Shown: piece by piece, positions 51,722-59,184 of the stretch
Layout of the letters: each line of letters begins with the position of its first letter
Position numbering within the stretch: position 1 is the stretch's first letter
Source of the DNA: JAEKLB01 sp050249235
Lineage (GTDB): Bacteria; Actinomycetota; Acidimicrobiia; Acidimicrobiales; CADCSY01
Assembly (NCBI GenBank): GCA_050249235.1
Contig: JBFWQW010000002.1
Span: 1-64,000 of the forward strand
Reading direction: 5' to 3'
DNA: 64,000 bases
Notes under the pieces: model-generated
What the model saw: only the letters and a program-made list of their open reading frames with translations
Database searches by the model: none
What the model was told of the DNA's origin: nothing
Made by a program: the position numbers and the translations under genes

Positions 51722-54382
51722 CTACAGCGATGTTGACACCCAACTTGAGTCTTTCTCCATCAAGTTTTCGTCCAACCAGGCCATCACTTCGCTGGCCGGC
51801 CCCGGCCTGGCGAAGTGGAAGCCCTGGGCGTAGCGGCAGCCCAGGCCCCGGAGCCGCTCGGCCTGGCCCGGTGTCTCGATGCCCTCCGCCACGACCGTCA
51901 GGCCGAGGCGCTCGCCGAGGGCGAGCACCGCCTCCACCACCGCGTCGTCGGGGTCGGTGCGCTGGGGGTCGACGAAGCTCCGGTCGATCTTCAGCTCGTC
52001 GACCGGCAGCGACCGCAGGCGCCCGAGCGACGAGTAGCCGGCGCCGAAGTCGTCGACCGACAGGCGCACGCCGATGGACCGGAGCCGGTGCAGCGTCGTC
52101 TCCGTGTCCGCGTCGTCGGCCAGCGCGCCCTCGGTGATCTCCAACGTGAGCAGGCCGGGGGCCAGACCGCAGCGGAGCGCGGCCTCGACCGTTGCGCACA
52201 GCGCCGAGTCCTGGAGCTGGCGGGTGGAGAGGTTCACCGACACCCCGACCGGGGGGCCGTCCGGCCGGTGGGCCTGCCAGGCCAGGGCGGCCGCGCAGGC
52301 CTCGGTCAGGACGCGGGCCCCGAGGGGCACGATCAGGCTCGAGTCCTCGGCCACGCCGATGAACTCGCCCGGGGCGATGAGACCGCCGAAGCCGTCCGGC
52401 AGGCGGGCCAGGGCCTCGAAGCCGACGGCCCGGCCGGTGCCCAGCTCGACGATGGGCTGGTAATGCACGACGACGCTCCCGTCGAGCACGCAGGCCTGGA
52501 GCCGCTCCTCGACCGCCCGGCGCCGCATGACGGCGTCGTGCATGTCGGAGGTGAAGCGCTCGACCCGGCCCCGACCCCGCTTCTTCGCCACGTACATGGC
52601 CACGTCGGCATCGCGGATCAGGTCCTCGGCGGCGCCACCCTCGTGGAGCGAGGCCACCCCGATCGACCCGCCGCAGTGGACCGCCCGGCCGCGGACGGGA
52701 AGCGCCGTCTCGAGGCCGGCGAGGACCCGCTCGGCGAGCGTGGCCGCGGCCTCGCCGCCCGGATCGTGGGGCAGCAGCACGGCGAACTCGTCCCCGCCGA
52801 GCCGGGCGACCAGGTCGTGGGGCCTCGTGCAGGCCCGCAACCGACCGGCCACGGCGACGAGCACCTCGTCGCCGAGCTGGTGCCCGGCGGTGTCGTTGAT
52901 CGCCTTGAACTCGTCGAGGTCGAGCAGGAGCAGCGAGGGCCGGGCACCCCGGCGCAGCGTAGCGTCGAGCTCCTCGGCCAGCCGGGCCCGGTTGGCGAGC
53001 CCGGTGAGGCTGTCGTGGTAGGCCTGCTGGAGGAGCCGGGCCTCGAAGGCCCGACGCTCCGTGACGTCGCGGAAGGTGGCGAGCAGGGAGCCCTCGCCCG
53101 TCCCCACCTTCACCGGCGTGAGCTTGGCCTCGATGGGGCACCAGGTCCCGTCGGCCCGGCGGAGGCGGAGGTCGCAGCCGCCGGCACGGGTCGCGTCCGG
53201 CCCGGGGTCCAGCGCGGCGGCCACCCGCTCGCGGTCGGCGGGGTGCACCTCGTCGATGAGCAGGGCGCCCACCAGCGACTCGGGGTCGCGGCCCAGCACC
53301 TCCTCGACCGAGGAGCTGACGTAGCCGAGCCGCCCGCCGGCGTCGACGATGGCGATCACGTCGGAGATGCGCTGGAGGATCGTGCGCAGGTCGCTCTCCC
53401 GGCGGCGCAGCTCGTCGGTGCGCTCGGCCACCCGGGCCTCGAGGGTCTGGGTGAGCCGGCCGTTCTCGTGGACGCTCAGCAGCTGGCGGGCGACGAGCAC
53501 GAGCGAGATGGCGGTCACCGCCAGGACCTCCCACCGCCGCAGGTCGCCGATGTTGGCGACCGCGAGGAACAGGGCCACGACCACGGGCGGGTAGGGGACG
53601 GTGAGCTCCCAGCCGGGCGGTGCGGCCAGGACCGCGTCCTCGGTGGTCGAGCTGGTGGCGAGCGCGCCCAGCCCCACGAGCAGGTACCCGGTCACCCACA
53701 GCAGGTCGACGAGCTGGCCCCCGGCGAAGCCGCCGGTGGCCTCGTGGTAGGCCCAGACGGAGTCGGCCACGGCGACCGTGAACAGGCCGGCCGCCCGGTA
53801 GGTCCACGGTCCCCGCGCCGACGGGGGGAGCCGCACCATGACCACCAGGCAGAGGGACGCGGCGAGCGACCCCAGCACCGGATAGACCCAGACGATCGAC
53901 GTCCGGTCGGCGTGGGACAGCAGGAGCACCCAGAGGACCCAGGAGACGGAACCGCCGAGCAGGACGCAGTCGAGGGCGGTGCGCAGGGCGGTGGCCCCGT
54001 TGACGAGGGCCCGCATCCGGGTGCCGGCCCCGACGACGGCCGCCACCAGGGCCAACGTGTAGAAGGGATCGGCGGGCGAGGGGGTGGGGACCCGGTCGCC
54101 GAGCACCAGCTCGTAGGAGGCCCAGATGAGGTTGGCGCCGAGCCACGCCGCCGGCACGAGGACGAAGACCGAGCTGGCCAGCCGGGCGCTGCGCTCGCCC
54201 CGGGTGTCGCGTCTGGCGAGGCTCCACACCAGCGCCACGGCCGGCGCCAGCACCCAGGCGACGTCGCTCACGTCCCGCTGCGCCCGCCCGGAGGACTGCG
54301 GCAGGAGGTACCAGACCGCCAGCACCACGAGGAGCGCGAGCACCGTCCGCCTGGCGCGGACGAGCGACGGGCGCAGGAGCAT
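51722..54382 (-). CDS. Membrane PAS-GGDEF-EAL bifunctional c-di-GMP enzyme
   Basis: 886 residues from the ATG at 54382. N-terminal seven to eight helices (about 10-270) form an integral-membrane sensor (MASE-like); a PAS domain follows near 320-430; then GGDEF with RPHDLVARLGGDEFAVLLP (I-site R-x-x-D and intact signature) and EAL with VGFEALARLPDG, VNLSTRQLQDS, DDFGAGYSSLG, KIDRSFV and EGIETPGQ. Both catalytic signatures look intact, so it could make and break c-di-GMP. Longer upstream extensions are shadows. It lies directly upstream of dnaK, and its last codons contain the HAIR site; it is divergent from gpmA. Confidence 0.93.
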   Translation of the reverse strand: MLLRPSLVRARRTVLALLVVLAVWYLLPQSSGRAQRDVSDVAWVLAPAVALVWSLARRDTRGERSARLASSVFVLVPAAWLGANLIWASYELVLGDRVPTPSPADPFYTLALVAAVVGAGTRMRALVNGATALRTALDCVLLGGSVSWVLWVLLLSHADRTSIVWVYPVLGSLAASLCLVVMVRLPPSARGPWTYRAAGLFTVAVADSVWAYHEATGGFAGGQLVDLLWVTGYLLVGLGALATSSTTEDAVLAAPPGWELTVPYPPVVVALFLAVANIGDLRRWEVLAVTAISLVLVARQLLSVHENGRLTQTLEARVAERTDELRRRESDLRTILQRISDVIAIVDAGGRLGYVSSSVEEVLGRDPESLVGALLIDEVHPADRERVAAALDPGPDATRAGGCDLRLRRADGTWCPIEAKLTPVKVGTGEGSLLATFRDVTERRAFEARLLQQAYHDSLTGLANRARLAEELDATLRRGARPSLLLLDLDEFKAINDTAGHQLGDEVLVAVAGRLRACTRPHDLVARLGGDEFAVLLPHDPGGEAAATLAERVLAGLETALPVRGRAVHCGGSIGVASLHEGGAAEDLIRDADVAMYVAKKRGRGRVERFTSDMHDAVMRRRAVEERLQACVLDGSVVVHYQPIVELGTGRAVGFEALARLPDGFGGLIAPGEFIGVAEDSSLIVPLGARVLTEACAAALAWQAHRPDGPPVGVSVNLSTRQLQDSALCATVEAALRCGLAPGLLTLEITEGALADDADTETTLHRLRSIGVRLSVDDFGAGYSSLGRLRSLPVDELKIDRSFVDPQRTDPDDAVVEAVLALGERLGLTVVAEGIETPGQAERLRGLGCRYAQGFHFARPGPASEVMAWLDENLMEKDSSWVSTSL
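51744..51764 (-). promoter_or_regulatory. HAIR-like operator for HspR
   Basis: On the minus strand CTTGATG-N7-ACTCAAG, against the consensus CTTGAGT-N7-ACTCAAG: the right half is perfect and the left matches 5 of 7. It is 69 bp upstream of the dnaK start, inside the 3' end of the preceding gene. HspR is encoded in the same operon. Confidence 0.75.
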
Positions 54383-54494
54383 GCTCCACCATCGGCACCT
54401 CGGCACCGGCCCTGAATCACCCGGCGCCGAACCAGGGCGGTGTCCGCGGCCGCCACACCAGGTGCGGCTGGCGGCCCGGTACGGTGCCGGACCG

Positions 54495-55250
54495 ATGGCA
54501 GCCAACCTCGTGCTCGTCCGCCACGGCCAGAGCCTCTGGAACGAGCTGAACCTCTTCACCGGTTGGCACGACGTCGATCTCACCCGGAAGGGCGAGGACG
54601 AGGCCCGCCACGCCGGCCGGCTGCTGGCCGACGCCGGCCTCGAGGTCGACGTCGTCCACACCTCGCTCCAGCTCCGCGCCATCCGCACCGCCGACCTGGC
54701 CCTCGAGGCCTGCGGGCGGCTGTGGATCCCGGTGCGGCGGTCGTGGCGGCTGAACGAGCGCCACTACGGCGACCTGCAGGGGAAGGACAAGGCCGAGACC
54801 ACGCGCCAGTACGGAGAGGACCAGGTGAAGGTGTGGCGGCGCTCGTACGACGTCCCGCCGCCCCCGGTCGGGCCCGACGACGAGCGCCACCCCCGCTTCG
54901 ACCCCCGCTACGCCGACCTGGCCCCCGACCTGCTGCCCGCCACGGAGTGCCTGGCCGACGTCGTCGACCGGATGCTCCCCTACTGGTACGACGCCATCTG
55001 CCCCGACCTCCGAGCCGGCCGGCGGGTGATGGTGGCCGCCCACGGCAACAGCCTGCGGGCCCTGGTGAAGCACCTCGACCGCATCGCCGACGACGACATC
55101 GCCGAGCTCAACATCCCGACCGGGATCCCCCTCGCCTACGACCTCGACGAGGCCTTCCGGCCCCGCTCGAGCAGGTACCTCGATCCCGAGGCGGCCGCCG
55201 CCGGCGCGGCCGCCGTGGCTGCCCAGGCCACCGCCGCCCCGCCGGCCTGA
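54495..55250 (+). CDS. gpmA: 2,3-bisphosphoglycerate-dependent phosphoglycerate mutase
   Basis: 251 residues. It interconverts 3- and 2-phosphoglycerate in glycolysis. NLVLVRHGQSLWNELNLFTG carries the phospho-His (RHG), HTSLQLRAIRTADLAL the conserved Arg, ERHYGDLQGKDKAET the substrate-binding loop and AHGNSLRALVKHLD the second His. The C-terminal 30 residues are an Ala-rich tail. The start ATG 54495 has TACGGT 9 nt upstream. It is flanked by two GGDEF genes on the other strand and is convergent with the second. Confidence 0.95.
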   Translation: MAANLVLVRHGQSLWNELNLFTGWHDVDLTRKGEDEARHAGRLLADAGLEVDVVHTSLQLRAIRTADLALEACGRLWIPVRRSWRLNERHYGDLQGKDKAETTRQYGEDQVKVWRRSYDVPPPPVGPDDERHPRFDPRYADLAPDLLPATECLADVVDRMLPYWYDAICPDLRAGRRVMVAAHGNSLRALVKHLDRIADDDIAELNIPTGIPLAYDLDEAFRPRSSRYLDPEAAAAGAAAVAAQATAAPPA

Positions 55251-55286
55251 CACCGCTCCCGGGCGGGCGCCGGTGGCCGGCGTGGC

Positions 55287-57092
55287 TCAGCGCCGGCGGT
55301 TGGTGGCGTCGAGGACGGCCCGGGCCACAGCGTCGAGCCGGTTGCCCCCGCGGACCGGCGCCGAGCCGGTGACCATGTCGTCGACCGAACCCGCCGCGAC
55401 GACGACCCCGACCACGGCCACCTCGCCCCCGGCCGACGACAGCACGTCGGCGAACTCGACCCCGAGGCCGGGCCCGCCGCCATCCCCGAGGGCGTCGAGG
55501 CCCCGGGCGGTGGCCTCGGCGACCAGGCGCTGGGTGCCCGCCCGCGACGCCATCCCCTCCGCCCGACCGGTGACGATCCGGTGCCCGTGGCGCAGCTCGA
55601 CCTCGACGGAGAAGGTCGACCCCTCCTGGGCGGCCGTGACCCTGGCGAGCACCGGCCGGAGCCCGGCGGTGGGCGGCGCCGAGGCGACCGGCGGGGCCGG
55701 CTCCGGCTGGGCTGGTGGCGCCGAGGCGACCGGCTGGGCTGGTGGCGCCGAGGCGGCCGGCGGGGCTGACGGCGCCGAGGCGGCCGGCGGGGCCGGTGGC
55801 TCGGGCGGGAGGGTCCGGGCCGCCTCGGCCGGGGCCCCCGGGCGCAGGACGCGGGTCTCGGCCGTCGAGCCGAGCGGCATGACCCGGAGGTCGACCACCT
55901 CGGGCACGGCCCCGGCCACCGCCTGGATCCGGTCGAGGATGGCCTCGGGCAGCTGCTCGGTGTCCGTGGCCGGGCGGACCAGCACGCCGACGTGCAGGCG
56001 GCCGGTCTCGTCGCTCACCCGGGCCGCCAGCACGTCGGGGAGCTCGTACAGACGCTCCTCGATCTCGCGCTCGGGCCAGGCCATCGAGGCGATCCTACGA
56101 ACGGGCCCGGTCGGCGCCGGGGAGCCCCCGGCCGTCGGCTCGGAGCCCTCGCCGTCCGGTCCACCGTCCATCGCCGCCACGTCGGTCGCACCGGTTCGAG
56201 GCCGCACCGAGCGTCCGGGGTCGCCGCCCCGGGTGCGGCGGCGCTGGTCGAGGAGCTGCTGGTCGGCGGCGTCGACGAGCTGCTCGAGCCCGAGGCCGTC
56301 GTCCGGGAAGCCGGCCACGCCGTAGCTGAAGGACGGGGCCTGGCCGATGGTCCGGTCGAGCAGCGGCCCCACGTCGGCGGGCCGTGTCTCGGGGAGCACG
56401 AGCACGAACTCGTCGCCGCCGACGCGGTACACGGCGTCACCGGACCGGAGGTGGCGGCTGACGGCGGTCGCCAGGCGGCGGATGGCGTCGTCGCCGGCGG
56501 CGTGGCCCTCGGAGTCGTTCACCCGCTTGAGGCCGTCCATGTCGATCACGATCACGCTGAGCGGGCGGCCGTGGCGCTGGGCCGTGGCCAGCAGCGGCGA
56601 GGTGTCGCGGTCGAGCGCCCGCCGGTTGCCGACGCCGGTCAGCGGGTCGAGGAAGGCCGCCGCCTCGAGCCGGCGGAAGGCCCGCTCGCTGACGGCGACG
56701 AGCAGGACGTCGACCAGCCGCCCGAGCACCTCGAGGGCCGGCATGGCGTCGGCGGGGTCGAGCTCGGCCAGGAGGTGGCGGTGCAGGATCTCCCGGAAGG
56801 CCGCCATCTGCTCGACCGACACGGCCGCCTCGTGGTCGAAGTCGAGTGGCGAGCGAAGGACCGCCACCGCCTCGGCCGACCCGGGGTCGGCCAGCCGGAG
56901 CGCGTCGGCGACCGCGGCCACGAACGAGCGGGCCACCGAGGGCGCCGGGGGCGAGCCGGGGCAGGTCTCGGCGCAGCGCTCCCGCCACGCCGCGGCGAGG
57001 GTGGGCGTGTCCCGGCTCAGCACCTCGGCGGCCCGGTCCGGACCGGTCACGGCCGGCGCCGGGCGGGGAGGCGGGTCGAGGGTCCCGTGCAC
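55287..57092 (-). CDS. GGDEF diguanylate cyclase with helical N-domain and unknown C-domain
   Basis: 601 residues. N-terminal all-helical domain (about 1-150; TLAAAWRERCAETCPGS is its start) that could be a sensor or RsbRD-like; GGDEF (about 155-310) with RSGDAVYRVGGDEFVLVLP, both the I-site and active site intact; then a linker; then a soluble domain (IEERLYELPDVLAARVSDET) followed by a Pro/Ala repeat tract (PPAASAPPAQPVASAPP) at about 450-490 and a terminal alpha/beta domain. The last two are not recognised. It should make c-di-GMP in the cytoplasm; no EAL is fused. Start is a GTG at 57092. It is divergent from the DivIVA-domain gene and convergent with gpmA. Confidence 0.85.
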   Translation of the reverse strand: MHGTLDPPPRPAPAVTGPDRAAEVLSRDTPTLAAAWRERCAETCPGSPPAPSVARSFVAAVADALRLADPGSAEAVAVLRSPLDFDHEAAVSVEQMAAFREILHRHLLAELDPADAMPALEVLGRLVDVLLVAVSERAFRRLEAAAFLDPLTGVGNRRALDRDTSPLLATAQRHGRPLSVIVIDMDGLKRVNDSEGHAAGDDAIRRLATAVSRHLRSGDAVYRVGGDEFVLVLPETRPADVGPLLDRTIGQAPSFSYGVAGFPDDGLGLEQLVDAADQQLLDQRRRTRGGDPGRSVRPRTGATDVAAMDGGPDGEGSEPTAGGSPAPTGPVRRIASMAWPEREIEERLYELPDVLAARVSDETGRLHVGVLVRPATDTEQLPEAILDRIQAVAGAVPEVVDLRVMPLGSTAETRVLRPGAPAEAARTLPPEPPAPPAASAPSAPPAASAPPAQPVASAPPAQPEPAPPVASAPPTAGLRPVLARVTAAQEGSTFSVEVELRHGHRIVTGRAEGMASRAGTQRLVAEATARGLDALGDGGGPGLGVEFADVLSSAGGEVAVVGVVVAAGSVDDMVTGSAPVRGGNRLDAVARAVLDATNRRR

Positions 57093-57250
57093 CCACCGGC
57101 GGGGGGACCGAGGTCGCCGCGCCGGCCGGGGATCACGGGTGGTACCTTCGCCACCGCTGGTGGTGGTCCTGCTTTCGGCGGGCGGGAACGTGACGCCGGT
57201 GCGCTCGGGCCGGGGGGAACCCCCTGTCCTGCCGCCGAACTTGGACGGAG

Positions 57251-57652
57251 ATGGCCCTCACACCGGACGAGATCCGATCTCGGGAGTTCCACCTCGCCGA
57301 CCGGGGCTACGACCGCGCCGAGGTGCAGGCCTTCCTCGCCCGGCTCGCCGACGAGGTCGGCGACGGTGCGGCCCTGCCGTGGGCGGAGGCGGAGGAGCGG
57401 CTGCTCCTCGTCCTCGACGCGGCCCGGCGGGCCGTCGAGACCGTCCGCGAGGAGGCGTCCCGCGCCCTGCGGGCGGTGGGCGACCGGGCCGCCGAGGTCG
57501 CGGTCGCGCCCGAGCCGACCCCTCCCGCGGGCGCCGACCTCGACGACCTCCGCCACCGGCTGGCGGCGGCGCTCGAGGACGTCGAGTCCGCGCTCGGTGC
57601 CATCGACCCGGGCGATCAGCGGACGGAGCCCTCGACCAGGCCCAGCTCGTAG
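57251..57652 (+). CDS. Short DivIVA-domain protein
   Basis: 133 residues. ALTPDEIRSREFHLADRGYD followed by RAEVQAFLARLADEV is the N-terminal lipid-binding DivIVA motif (Phe and the basic turn residues kept). Only one short helical segment follows (AARRAVETVREEASRALRAV), far shorter than Wag31/DivIVA, so it cannot form the long coiled-coil scaffold. It may bind curved membrane and recruit partners. The stop lies inside the 3' end of the convergent regulator gene (37-nt overlap). The ATG sits directly after a GGACGGAG, so the site is compressed. Related helical proteins are encoded nearby (59185). Confidence 0.75.
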   Translation: MALTPDEIRSREFHLADRGYDRAEVQAFLARLADEVGDGAALPWAEAEERLLLVLDAARRAVETVREEASRALRAVGDRAAEVAVAPEPTPPAGADLDDLRHRLAAALEDVESALGAIDPGDQRTEPSTRPSS

Positions 57653-58284
57653 GCACGGGCGATGGCTTGGGGCCGGTTCCTGGCCCCGAGCTTGCGGAAG
57701 AGGCGGCTCTGGAGGTTCTGCACCGTCTTCGGGGTGATCCCGAGCCCGACCGCCGTCTCCCGAGCCGTCTCGCCCTGCTCGATCGAGCGGAGGATCTCGG
57801 TCTCCCGGCGAGTGAGGGTCGGCGCTGCGTCGGCGGCCACCTTCCCGGCTCGGAGCCGGTCGACCACGAGGCGGGCCTGGCCGGCCACGAGGAAGGGGTT
57901 GCCGATGCCGACGACGCGGACGGCGGCGAGGAGCCGCTCGACCTCGACGCCGGCGTGGAGCACGGCGTCGGCCCCCCCCACCAGCAGCTGCATCGTCCGG
58001 TCGTCGGAGGGCGGGCCGTCGAGCATCACCACGATCCGGGCGTCGAGGGACTGCGCGCCGCGCCAGTCCTCGGGGGTGGGCTCGACGAGGACGGCGACGA
58101 CGATGGGCGGGCCGGCGTCGTCGGGCAGCGCCTCGAGGCGGACGAGGTCGACGACGTCGAGGCCTCCGGTTCGCAGCAGGATCTCGACCGCCTCCCGCTC
58201 CACTCCGGCCCGGCCGAGCACGACGACCGCGGCCGGCACGGCCGGCGCCCCGGCCGGGCTCCCTCCCGTCGAGACGTCGGTCAT
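57616..58284 (-). CDS. NarL/LuxR-type regulator with degenerate receiver
   Basis: 222 residues. C-terminal HTH LTRRETEILRSIEQGETARE, then TAVGLGITPKTVQNLQSRLF, is a complete LuxR domain. The N-terminal half has a receiver fold but the phospho-acceptor position is in VVAVLVEPTPED (no Asp at the strand-3 end), and the acidic pocket is missing. It therefore should not be switched by phosphorylation. It overlaps the upstream regulator gene by 4 nt, so the two are made together and may act as a heterodimer. Confidence 0.85.
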   Translation of the reverse strand: MTDVSTGGSPAGAPAVPAAVVVLGRAGVEREAVEILLRTGGLDVVDLVRLEALPDDAGPPIVVAVLVEPTPEDWRGAQSLDARIVVMLDGPPSDDRTMQLLVGGADAVLHAGVEVERLLAAVRVVGIGNPFLVAGQARLVVDRLRAGKVAADAAPTLTRRETEILRSIEQGETARETAVGLGITPKTVQNLQSRLFRKLGARNRPQAIARAYELGLVEGSVR

Positions 58285-58886
58285 GCGGCTCCGAGCACCC
58301 CGATCCGGTGGGCCACGGCGACGGCGTGGGCCCGGCCCCGGGCCCCGAGCTTGTCGAGGATGCGGCGCTGGACGAGCTCGACGGTCCGCAGGCTGACGCC
58401 GAGCTCGGCGGCGGTCTGCTCCGACGTCTCCCCCGCGGCCATGCGCCGCAGCACGTCGCGCTCGCGCTCGCCGAGGAGGGCGCGGGTGGGCAGCTTGCGG
58501 CGCTCGGGCTCGGCCGCGGGAGGCAGCGGGAGGAGCCGACCGCGCATGGCCGCCCGCAGGCCGACGCCGCCGGCGCCGTAGGACACCAGGACGACGCCGA
58601 GCTCCTCGGCCGTCGCCTCGTGGTCGGCCCGGCGACCGCGGTGCAGGGCGAGGACCCGGCAGCGGGGATGGGCCTCGGCCAGCCGGGCCACCAGGCCGGC
58701 CAGCTCCCAGCCCTGGGGCTCGAGCTCGACGAGCAGGAGCTCGCCCCGGTGGAGGCCCACCAGCGCGAGGGCCTCCTCGCCGTCGGCGGCTACCCCGACC
58801 ACCTCGATGCCCCGGCGCTCCTCGGCGAGGAGCCGGGCGATCCCCACCCGGACCAGCCGGCGGCCTTCCTGCACGATCACCCGCAC
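58281..58886 (-). CDS. NarL/LuxR-type regulator with Glu in the phospho-acceptor site
   Basis: 201 residues. LuxR HTH at the C-terminus: LLGERERDVLRRMAAGETSE, then QTAAELGVSLRTVELVQRRI. The receiver-like N-terminus starts MRVIVQEGRRLVRVGIARLL (the usual DD is QE) and reads LLLVELEPQGWELAGL at the active site, where Asp is replaced by Glu, a phospho-mimic. The Lys of the usual signalling site is also lost. It looks permanently on or ligand-controlled. GAGGTG ribosome binding site 6 nt from the GTG start. It is directly upstream of another degenerate regulator. Confidence 0.85.
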   Translation of the reverse strand: MRVIVQEGRRLVRVGIARLLAEERRGIEVVGVAADGEEALALVGLHRGELLLVELEPQGWELAGLVARLAEAHPRCRVLALHRGRRADHEATAEELGVVLVSYGAGGVGLRAAMRGRLLPLPPAAEPERRKLPTRALLGERERDVLRRMAAGETSEQTAAELGVSLRTVELVQRRILDKLGARGRAHAVAVAHRIGVLGAA

Positions 58887-58970
58887 GAGGTCACCTCACT
58901 GGAGGCAGTCGCAGGTCGCGGTGCGCGGTCGGCGGGGCACCCCGCCATCATGACCCAGAGGCGGGCCGAG

Positions 58971-59170
58971 AGGGTGCGCCGACAGGCGGTCCGGGGCCCG
59001 AGCGGCCCGGCGCCGAAGGCGCCCAGAGCGGAGAACACGGCCCGAGCGGCCCGGCGCCGAAGGCGCCCAGAGCGGAGAACACGGCCCGAGCGGCCCGGCG
59101 CCGAAGGCGCCCAGAGCGGAGAACACGGCCCGAGCGGCCCGGCGCCGAAGGCGCCCAGAGCGGATGTGAC
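58971..59170. repeat. Dispersed intergenic repeat, copy 2 (44-bp tandem units)
   Basis: Head AGGGTGCGCCGACAGGCG, then 44-bp units at 58995-59038, 59039-59082 and 59083-59126 and a partial fourth at 59127-59164, then the tail CGGATGTGACC. The first three units are identical by eye, so they expanded recently. Each holds GGCGCC-GAA-GGCGCC. A single-unit relative with the same head and tail is at 15780-15905. It fills the 298-bp space between two minus-strand genes, which otherwise holds nothing. Confidence 0.88.
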
Positions 59171-59184
59171 CGATCCTGGCGCCT

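Noticed and set aside
58971..59170. Second CRISPR-like array
   Set aside because: The 44-bp units abut each other with no spacers; it is a plain tandem repeat.
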